The notes beneath the pieces are model-generated. The model saw nothing but the letters and a program-made list of their open reading frames with translations, ran no database searches and was not told the origin of the DNA. This document shows, one piece after another, positions 55,534-64,000 of a stretch of DNA of 64,000 nucleotides. The translations under genes were made by a program, and so were the position numbers. The stretch is from Viscum album (taxonomy: Eukaryota > Streptophyta > Magnoliopsida > Santalales > Viscaceae): the NCBI GenBank assembly GCA_963277665.1, contig OY728130.1, positions 1,364,298,393 to 1,364,362,392 of the forward strand, read 5' to 3'. Each line of letters begins with the position of its first letter. Position 1 is the first letter of the stretch.

Positions 55534-58500
55534 ATGTATAGAAGTTGGATGTACGAAACTAATTGGATTTCAACCGATTTTCAAAATAATTTGAACAACA
55601 TTCTAGATTTTTCATTTTACAAGGATTCAGATAGTGGTCGCATACACTTCTGATTTTCTAATTATGTTGGAAGACCTTGGTTGAGTCGTGAAGTATTTAT
55701 CTATCATATAACCAAATATGGTTTCCAAACAAACTATTATGTGTGGCATCACAATGGAGAAAAAATGGAATCTCAAAATGTTGATGAAAGAAATGATAGG
55801 ACTGAAGTGGAGTGTTTGATATATGGTTGATTTCCATTTATTCAGCATCATGAGAAGGAAAGGATGCCCATCCAACAATATTTTGATATAGTCCCACTTG
55901 ATGCATCCAATGAAAATGATGATGTTGATAGGGTGAAAAAATTGAATGATGCTGTGACGAATCCAGTATATCGGTAATGTGGTAAAATGAAAAATTTGGA
56001 ATTTTCAATGTGATTGTATCATGGGAAAACTATGTATGGGATTTCAAATACTGAAATTGATTACATTCTTAACTTCTTGAAGGATTTACATCTAGATGAT
56101 GCAGTTATTCCATCAAACCACTATATGGCACAGAATTTAGTTGATGAACTTGGATTCTCAAAAAAAATCCATGCTTTCCCAAATGATTGCAGCTTATTTT
56201 GGGAGAAAACTACTAAAAGAAATTATTTAATCAAATGTGGAACCTACTGATGGAATCCAAAAGATGATGGAACACCATCTTGTGTGCAACAAAAAGTAAT
56301 GTGGCACTTTCTATTGATCCCGAGATTACAAAACCTTTTCATGTCTGATGAAATATCAGTAAAAATGCGATGCATGACACTGAGAGAAAAAAGAATAATG
56401 AAGATTCAGTTCACCCTACTAATAGATTTTCAAGGTAGAGTTTTGATGCTCGATATCCTAAATTTGCAGCTGACTTATGTAATGTGAGACTGGGTATTTC
56501 ATGTGATGGTTTTAATCCATTTGGGAAGATTCTTACTTTGCACAACACATGTCCTGTTTTCATACACATTTATAACCTTCCCCCATGGTTGTGTATGAAA
56601 AAGGCTTACACTTTATTGAGTATACTGATATCTGGTCCTTCTGATCCCAACAATGATATAGATGTATATGTACAACCTTTAATAAAAGGGTTGAAACTTA
56701 TTTGGGATGTGGGTGTGCCCACATACGATGCATGTTCGAAAAACATATTTCAGATGCATGATGCGCTTTTTTGGACGATCAATGATTTTCCTACTTATGC
56801 AATGATGTCTGGATGGAGCAAAAAATGAAAATTGTCATGTCCTATTTGTATGAAAAATTCTTGATCAAGAAGAATGAAATGTCATCGTAGTTTTAGTTTT
56901 ATGGGACATCGACGATTCATGCCAATGAACCATCCATATAGAAACAATCATCGAAGATTTGACAACACCATAGAGACTGACAATCCACCTCAGCATATGC
57001 CTAGAACTGATGTGCATAATGAATTGAAAGATTTCAGTTATTCATTTGGGAAGGGTGTAATGAAATCTATAAAGAGGAAAAATGTTTCCAATGATACCTA
57101 TTACAATTGGTAGAAGAAGAGTATATTCTTTGAGTAGTCGTATTGGTCAACCAACTTGTTATGTCATTGCTTAGATGTAATGCACATTGAAAAGAATATA
57201 CGTGAAATGTTTCTTTCAATTCTTCTAAATGTCAATAGGAAGACAAAAGATGATTTACGATCTCGGCGTGACTTTGTAGATTGGGGGATCAAACCAGAAT
57301 TGCATCACGTCTGTATCAGTGAAAATAAATGGAAAGTTCCATGTGCTTCTTATGTGATGACACATATTGAAAAAAATGAATTTCTAGAAGTGCTAGAGAC
57401 TATTAAATTTCCTGTTGGTTATTCAGGAAATATATCAAAAAGGGTCAACATAAAAGTGTTGAAGCTGAAATATTTGAAGACTCATGATTATCACGTCCTT
57501 TTGCATGAGTTGATTCCAATAGCAATCCGTCATCTCTTGTCCAATAATGTAAGAGTCTCAGTTATTTAGTTTTGGTATTGGTTTATAGATCTTTGTGCTA
57601 AGTGGTTATCCAAATCCTTCTTGAAAAACTGTTGGCAGAGAAACCATTAATTTTGTGTGAGTTAGAGAAAATATTCCTTCCATCATTTTTTATATGCATG
57701 TTGCATCTGATTGTCCATCCTCCGACCGAAATACTTCTTGGAGGACCCGTTTCATTACATTGGATGTATCCAGCTGAAAGTAATAAGTTCACATTGAAAT
57801 CATATGTTCGGAATAGGAATTATCCCGATAGTTCTATTGTGAACGGTTACATGGATCAAGAATGTATGGATTTCTGGTCAATGTATTTGTCTGATCTCAC
57901 TATGAGAATAAAAGGACCAATGAGAAATGAAGAATAACAATATAGGAAAATTGAACCCATTTTTCCTTCACTTCCTCAGATAGGACGAATTCCAGGATTT
58001 TATACATTGACGATATTAAGCATTAAAGAGAGAGAGATGTCACATCGCACAATGTTTTTCAATTGTGATTTGTTCGATGAGTATATCAAGTAATTAAATT
58101 GTACATGTATCTCTTATCTTATCTCTTGTAATTTTAAATATTTGTTAAAATATTATTATTTTTATCTACAAGGAACATAATGAATTGATATATATAAAGC
58201 ATCGTTCTTTATCTTTGATAAGGAAAGAGACTTTTCATAGCAAAGGGTTTTCTGCTTGGTTGAAATTGAAGGTAAAAATATTTCTGTAATAAGTAAATAA
58301 ACATAATATTTAATTAAGTTTAATATTTGTTTATATTTTAGGTATCAATTTTTCCTGTAGACTCTGTTTCTGAGGAAATAAGATCTTTGGATTTTGGTCC
58401 CAATACCATGGTTCGTGCTTGTAAATCACTTGTGATCAATGGATACAAATTTATTATCACTGAACGAGCAAGAAACATGAGAACACAACATGATGGTGTT

Positions 58501-58968
58501 ATGATAACTTCCACAATAGACTGTTATGCCAGTTCATCGGATAATAGACCACATTCTGAAAATTTATCTTATTATGGAGTCATAGAGAAAATAATAATTT
58601 TGGATTATTACTCGCATGTTCGAGTCATGATGATGAAATGTCAATGGTTTGATTCAATGACAAGGCAAGGCACCGTTATTGATGATTGTGGATTTCGAGT
58701 TATTGACTTGAATCTCACTCTTTCCACCGATGAACCATATATATTGGCATCAATGGTGAAACAAGTTTTTTATGTCAAAGATAATCGCCATCCTAAATTT
58801 GGTGTAATTATTGAAGTAAATTCCAGACATAATTTTGATGATGGTGATGATGAAGTTGACACTATCCCTAATACAATTGGAAGCAATCCCTTTATTACTT
58901 ATGATGACTCCAATAGCTCAATTGTTAGAGTTGATTGTGAACCCGAAGTTGTGGTGGGAAATATATAG
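55534..58968 (+). pseudogene. TNP2-type transposase of CACTA-2, broken
   Basis: Starts at 55,534 with MYRSWMYE, typical of the transposase-associated domain, but hits a TGA near 55,650. Pieces in order: 56,014-56,430 (linker with 'HAFPNDC', then 'IPRLQNLF'), 56,484-56,828 (Transposase_21: 'CDGFNPFGK', 'NDIDVYVQPLIKGLK', 'NDFPTYAMMSGW'), 57,156-57,569 ('LDVMHIEKN'), 57,602-57,937 (DUF4218: 'CMLHLIVHPPTEI', 'WMYPAE') and 58,387-58,968 (DUF4216, with 'YYGVIEKI' and 'QVFYVKD'). The acidic catalytic positions are still recognisable, but several stops and frame changes separate the pieces. Some breaks may be introns; not all can be. It is a relative of, not a copy of, the CACTA-1 gene. Confidence 0.82.
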
Positions 58969-59164
58969 AATCGTATAGTCGTATTCTCACCTAAATGTTT
59001 CACCTACATCATTTAGAGTGTGTCTCCTAGTACATACCTTCAAACAACCATAAATATTCTATTTCTTTATGTTTTTTTTATCATAATGGTTTTTCTATAT
59101 TTTGTTTTTTGGAATACACATTAGTTATCTATTTCTAATTACTTCTATATGTGTTTTCATTGCA

Positions 59165-61630
59165 GGAAATGAAACCCATTGAAGAGAGGCGGCCGAAAAA
59201 GATAAGAGAAAATAATCGTCACATGACATATATGGTAATTCCTCCACTCATCCCTACTATGAGTATTTTATTTATAATATATATATTTCAATAACTTAAA
59301 ATGTCATGTGTTTACTTTTGTGTTAACACTTTTTTTCAGGATCCACCCCCTAGATGAAAGATATCCAATGTGGAGCCTGATATTGCTCCCTATACAGAGG
59401 ATGGTGGTAGGAGGGGGGTGGTGTCAGAGTCAGATGACCATCTGGTGGTCCTGGAACTGAGGCTGGTGGTTCGAGGGCTCATGGTGAGAGAGTTAGACGA
59501 TCCACTGATCATACCGGATTGGATTATTCCCCTACCATGGACCTATCTTCTACGCCCCATTTTGATCCTAGTGTGTCTTTAGTGACACACAGGATATTTA
59601 GGCCTCCGATGTTTACACTACCAGTTGGCCAAACGTCTGTGCCATTATCTTTTGCTTCTGGTTCCTTATCTCTGGGCTATTATGTACCACCTTCTTCGAC
59701 TCCGGCTCTAACAGAGTATGTGTTTGAGGAGTGTACACTAAGGGACACTCCACCTATACAGGATATTCCTTCGGCTTCTACATATCCAGTGACGCCCATT
59801 GATCCGACTACCACAGGTATATTTATATAACTCTAACAAATTTTTATACCAAAATTTATTTTTATTATAACTTGTATTGATATTTTTTTCTTTAATAACA
59901 GATTCATCTACTGATAGGAGGCGGGGGAGGGGGTGTACTCGCCTGCGTGCAGTATGGAACCACCAGACATAGTTTATAGTTTAATACATTGATGATGTAT
60001 ATATGATTGATAAATATGGGCAGGAATGTTGTGATTTTTTGGTGACACTAGATAAATACTCCGACATCATTCAGGTCAGCCCTCTCTCTTAGAGACATCT
60101 TCCACACAAAGTCAAGGATAATGTGTGGGAACAAATATGTGTAAAAATCTATTAGATTTAATGTATTATTTTTTTGTATTTATATGAATTAATCTATTGG
60201 GTGTCAGCTTCAGTATAACTTCCCTGATGGCGAAGGTGCATGACCATCACGTTTAAAAGAGAAAAGAGAGCTTTGGAGAGATTATAAGCATGATGTGTAT
60301 GTTGGCTGGTGTGATAGAGTGGGCATGGATTTGGAGACATTACCTATCGTCTATGAATGCTCGATAGAGCAATATCACCAAATGATTACCCCTTGGGTTA
60401 CTGCCAAATTTAAGTTATTAATCCCATTTGAGCTATTTAAATGATAGTTTTCATATTTTTCATTAATATTATCTAATTTATTATTAAACATTATTTTGTA
60501 ATATTCTTAAAAAAACATTGATTCAAAGAAATACCTTCGCACTTTGGGGTGTACGACTATGTCAGATCATGAGAGGCAGCTGGTATGATATAGTTGTTTA
60601 TAATTTTTCTTTAGGACTTACCCTTTTTATTGTTTCCTACTTAAATTATGTGATTTATTGAATATTGAATATATGATTATATATGAACTTTATATTCTTT
60701 CAATGTCATTATAGAAGAACAAATTGAATATTGAAGGATGTATCCCTCGATCTAAATTGTTTTGCTCAAGTAGAAGAAAAAAAGATGGAACTGCGTTTAA
60801 TGAACCGACACAAGAAAATATTGTAAGTTTTAATTTGTTTATTTAAAAGTTTAATATCAATTTTGAAATTTAATAATCTATTAATATTTTTAACAGGCTT
60901 CTTTAAAGGCCCTTGATGCCCAGGATCCTGAAAATTTAGGGCCACATGATCATTTATATCAGGTTTTGGGAGATGAGCACTCTGGTTGAGTACGCTGCCG
61001 ACCTGATAAGAATATAGTCCCAACAAGGTATTGGTCCTCTCCAGGTATCCATTCTAGTACCACCGAGTTAGAACAAGTCAATGAGCATGAAAGATAGTCT
61101 GATAAAAGGGTCACAGAGTTGGAAGTACAAGTTCAAACGAGGGACAAAGAATTTATGAAACTGATGAAATCTTTATCTTCATCACTTCAACCAGAGGCCA
61201 ACACGGCTTGTTAGACATTTATGTCATCGATGGGTGAATTATCCAATGCACTAGGCAGAATTTCTAGTGGCAGTCGAGATGATGACGTTTCTGGTGATGG
61301 AAAGGATGCTGAAGTGGATGAGGGAGAGGATGAGGATGGGGACGAGGGAAAGGATGGGGCCGAGGGTGAGGATGGGGCCGAGGGTGAGGATGGGGCCGAC
61401 GATGAGCATGGGGACGATGATGAGGACGATGATGAGGACAGAGATGGTGGTGAGGATGAGGCCGATGATGATAGTGGTGATGGTGATGGTGATCAGGCTC
61501 AGATTGATCCATTAGATTTTTTAATTCTGTATAACTCATTATCTTTCAACCCGGTTTTTCACTCTGGTATGGATATTTTTGAATTCAGTATAACTCTTTA
61601 TTTTCAACCATATATGGAAGAATAATGATG
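59165..61630 (+). pseudogene. TNPA-like gene of CACTA-2, broken
   Basis: Several short coding-like pieces in order: 59,165-59,235, 59,345-59,828 (Pro/Ser/Thr-rich), 59,900-59,970 (Arg-rich 'RRRGRGCTR'), 60,205-60,415 ('YNFPDGEG', 'LWRDYKHDVYVGW', a typical start of the En/Spm second protein) , 60,720-60,825 ('CIPRSK...FCSSRRKKDG'), 60,895-61,200 and 61,221-61,625. The last encodes a short helical part and then a long Asp/Glu/Gly-rich tail. Stops interrupt the pieces (for example at 60,989 and 61,213) and not all junctions have splice sites. Unlike the CACTA-1 partner gene, I see no ULP1-type domain. Confidence 0.6.
61318..61500 (+). repeat. Acidic-tail codon repeat
   Basis: Near-perfect 18-bp units (GAGGATGGGGCCGAGGGT) at 61,350-61,400, extended by degenerate GATGAGGAC units, encode repeated 'GAEGED' and Asp/Glu runs. 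On the opposite strand they give an artefactual His/Pro-rich frame. Confidence 0.75.
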
Positions 61631-62330
61631 TTATAATGGTTTGGAGGTGAGTGATTCTATATCATATTTTATGGGTTATTATGGGGAGTTTCTTTACCTT
61701 TAATTTATTGGTTCATAAAACATAAGTTGGTGTTGCATATATTATGTAATTGGAATTAGTAAGGTTAAATGTTGGTCTCGGATTTCCGAGTTGGTTGTTT
61801 AGATGGTATTCCTTATCAAAAGTGGGTATATCTCTATTGACTATGGGTTTATTTTCTAATTGAATAATGTATTTATTAAACTGACAACGCAATACACATT
61901 TCCCACAATACAGAAGCACCACTAAAATCATAGATAGACACTACACACCACAAGACACCCATGGGAGACACCCCTTGAGGTAGAGTCCCTCTCGTAGCCG
62001 CATTAATTTAAGAATGATTTAAACTGAATTTAGCTTCTTTCATAATTATGATTAATTATATTGAATTTCATATCTTGAATAATTTTTCTTTAATATAATT
62101 GTTTCATTTGATAAATAAAGTCATGTTTTTATAATAAAACCCCTCTAATAGAGGTGCGCTGTCTGCGAAAACTCATAGTGATAGTTTAGGGTGTAATAGT
62201 TTAACTCTCAATCAGTAGTTTCAACTACCTAGTATCACTTTTAAAAACAAAAAATATAAAATACATATCTTTATCATACGAAAATATTTAATCAAGAGTC
62301 TGTTTTTTATAACATAAGATCGGTTTATAT
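61631..62330. other. No gene seen
   Basis: AT-rich sequence after the TNPA-like remnant. I looked here for the right terminal repeat of CACTA-2 and did not find it. Confidence 0.4.
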
Positions 62331-62409
62331 AATGGGAAGGACAAATACAGAGGATTTATTTGGAATATTGTCCAGAAGATGTTTCCTCGTGGATGTCGCT
62401 GGACCGGGC

Positions 62410-62485
62410 CAACAAGCCGCAGTCATGCCGCGGTCACACCGTGGTCACACCACGGTCACACCGCGGTCACGCTGCGGTAATGCCT
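62410..62485. repeat. 12-bp tandem repeat ACCGCGGTCAC
   Basis: About six units of roughly 11-12 bp, with cores CCGCGG, CCGTGG, CCACGG and CTGCGG. Several cores are self-complementary. The variants differ by C/T or G/A at CpG. Confidence 0.75.
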
Positions 62486-62574
62486 TTATTTGGCACTGCT
62501 CCAGGATGACACTCTACGGCGGTTCACAATCCTGTCAGATTTTGATGTATGATACCTAGATAGAGTTTTAGATA

Positions 62575-62725
62575 AATTACCCACCCCCCCCCCCCCAAGA
62601 CCCTGGACAGCCCCCCCCCCCCCCACCCTACTCCATGGACCCCGGCCAGCCCCCCGAACAGCACCCCCACTATCCTCCCTGGACCCCGGAAAGCCCCCCA
62701 ACCCTCCTCACTGGACTCTAGATCC
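62575..62725. repeat. C-rich minisatellite, second site
   Basis: Four to five units like those at 54.6-54.9 kb (CTGGACCCCGGACAGCCCCC), with two runs of more than ten C. Minus strand is strongly G-rich. Confidence 0.8.
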
Positions 62726-62879
62726 CAATCTAAGATCTCTTCAAGATTCACCCTAAATCCCAACGAAAAAGAGGGTTTTAGAGCTTCAGAAGAAGATGAG
62801 AGAAGATTGCAAACCCTAATCGAAAAGAGGAAGTAATAAGAGGATTAAACTCAATCAGATCTTTAATATGAACTTGACG

Positions 62880-64000
62880 ACACTCAAAACGCACAAGTGA
62901 CATGTACGGTCAACTCCGCCTCAATCCGAGGCATGGTGTGGTTGGCTCCACTCAAAGTGTCTCACTTTTCATTGAAATGGACAACATTTTAAATGAAAAC
63001 AACAATTGACATATGGAAAACCAACCAAACGCATTCAGATTCTATTGATACTTTAGGACAAGGATTCATGGGTCATTTGTGATGTGTACGAGTCAACCCT
63101 GCCTCAATCCGAGGCATAGTGTGGCCGGTACAACTCAAATTTTATTTCATTCGTGAGGTGTACATGGAGATGAAACATCATTCAGACTTTCGGTTTGTGT
63201 GTCATGACTGAATATGTGTTTTTTAGGTGTTCATCGCGCTTGAAAAGCATGCATGGGGTGGTCGAAACTGGCTGAACGACCTCGGAATTCCATGAAATCG
63301 GATGAAAACAAAGTGTGGGTGAATTGTGAAATGGTCGGCTAGACACCACGTCAATCGAAGTTGTCGTGTGACCGCACTGGCTGAAAATGCACTCCACGTG
63401 ACGTAAATGGCCAAAATATTCATTTAACGGTCAAATTCATGCCGAACGACATCAAAATGACTTGAAATCACACAAAAACACCCAAATTATTATTATTGAG
63501 ATCTACAAGGAGACAACACATCATTAAGATTTGCGGTTTATGTGGAATGGCTGATTATGTGTTTTTTAGGTGTTTGGCGCGCTTAAAAAGCGTGCGTTGG
63601 GTGGTCGAAACTGGCCGAATGACCTCAGAATTCCATAAAATCGGACGAAAACAAAGGGTGGGTGAATTTTGAAATGTTCATCTAGATGAAACATCAATCT
63701 GAGGTGTTGTGTGACCGCGCTAGCCGAAAACGCACTCCACATGTCGTAAATGGCCAAAACATGCGTTTAATGGTCAAATGAATGATGAACGACATCAGAA
63801 TGACATGAAAGCACACAAAAACACCCTAATTATTATTTTTGAGGTGTATGGGGAGAGGTAACATCATTCAAATGCACGGTTTGCGCGGAACAGCTGAATA
63901 TGTATTTTTTAGGTGTTCGGCGCGCTTGAAAAGCGTGCGTGGGGTGGTCGAAACCAGGAAAACATCGTCAAAATTCCATTAAATAAAACGACAACAAAGG
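62880..64000. repeat. Satellite array, 343-bp dimer of 170- and 173-bp halves
   Basis: The box TATGT(G/A)TTTTTTAGGTGTT starts at 63,213, 63,556 and 63,899, exactly 343 bp apart each time. Inside each unit the two halves are related: GAACGAC(C/A)TC boxes start at 63,274, 63,444, 63,617 and 63,787, i.e. spaced 170, 173 and 170 bp. To the left (62,900-63,150) are two more diverged monomers 183 bp apart, sharing CCTCAATCCGAGGCAT. The array runs out of the window on the right. Short minus-strand frames inside it recur with the repeat and are not genes. Confidence 0.88.

Larger units (their letters stand above)
52351..62000 (+). mobile_element. CACTA-2: decayed En/Spm-type transposon (right end not found)
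   Basis: Begins CACTACTGGAAATCATAC, preceded by TAA, with subterminal inverted motifs right after. Downstream on the plus strand lie a broken TNP2-type gene (55,534-58,968) and a broken TNPA-like gene (59,165-61,630), the usual order. I could not find a matching terminal repeat (ending in CCAGTAGTG) within the window, so the right end given is only approximate. Confidence 0.65.

Noticed and set aside
61264..61539. Minus-strand frame rich in His and Pro (HHHHHH, RPHPH repeats)
   Set aside because: It is the opposite strand of the GAT/GAG-rich acidic tail of the TNPA-like gene; the repeat creates it by chance.
61980..62580. Right terminal repeat of CACTA-2
   Set aside because: No CCAGTAGTG or other CACTA-type terminus with a TAA duplication could be found here; end left undefined.
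63182..63757. Minus-strand frames of 63-71 codons beginning 'MECIFS' or 'MAIYDMW'
   Set aside because: They recur with the satellite period and contain no known motif; repeat by-products.

Overview
The window is a repeat-dense stretch of plant nuclear DNA, almost certainly from an angiosperm with a large, retroelement-rich genome. The evidence is the very AT-rich background, spliced En/Spm (CACTA) transposons carrying plant-only domains, Ty3-type retroelement remnants with kilobase-scale LTRs, a plant mobile domain (PMD) gene, and a nucleosome-length satellite. I see no host housekeeping gene, no rRNA or tRNA gene and no CRISPR array. Everything I can name belongs to a mobile element or a tandem repeat.

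Layout. (1) 1-3.3 kb and about 14.5-19.0 kb hold two related minus-strand LTR-like blocks of Del/Tekay (chromovirus) type; each ends on its right in a TGTAACACC-type boundary, and the second keeps a clear polypurine tract. (2) About 4.1-14.3 kb is an old, heavily decayed copy of a large Ty3-type element: LTR, primer-binding site, gag and protease remnants. (3) 19,412-52,168 is a younger relative of that element with three LTRs (A, B, C) flanked by a near-perfect 5-bp duplication. Between A and B only about 290 bp of internal sequence remains. Between B and C lies a non-autonomous body: a long gag-protease reading frame on the plus strand, a degenerate 35-bp repeat array, and on the opposite strand a PMD gene with its own TATA box. 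(4) 29,803-40,675 is a complete CACTA transposon inserted inside that gag-protease frame, with intact ends, a CGT target duplication, 17 palindromes near its ends and two fully open spliced genes: a TNP2 transposase and a 14-exon TNPA-like protein fused to a ULP1-type peptidase domain. (5) 52,351 to about 62 kb is a second, decayed CACTA-like element on the plus strand. (6) 62.9 kb to the window end is a satellite array with a 343-bp repeat built of 170- and 173-bp halves.

Order of events (inference): Del-like LTRs are oldest, then the old Ty3-type copy, then the three-LTR element, then CACTA-1, which looks young enough to be autonomous. After in-silico removal of CACTA-1 plus one CGT, the interrupted frame runs on in the same phase. 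Its body carries twelve in-frame stops and no frameshift, a pattern suggesting C-to-T decay of a methylated element rather than random decay.

Most interesting items: the antisense PMD gene with its own promoter inside a retroelement; the intact TNPA-ULP1 fusion gene with duplicated mini-exons and a Cys where the catalytic Asp should be; the three-LTR structure; the hairpin-forming arrays inside the LTR; and the dimeric satellite. All family names are from recognition of sequence motifs by eye, without a database search.
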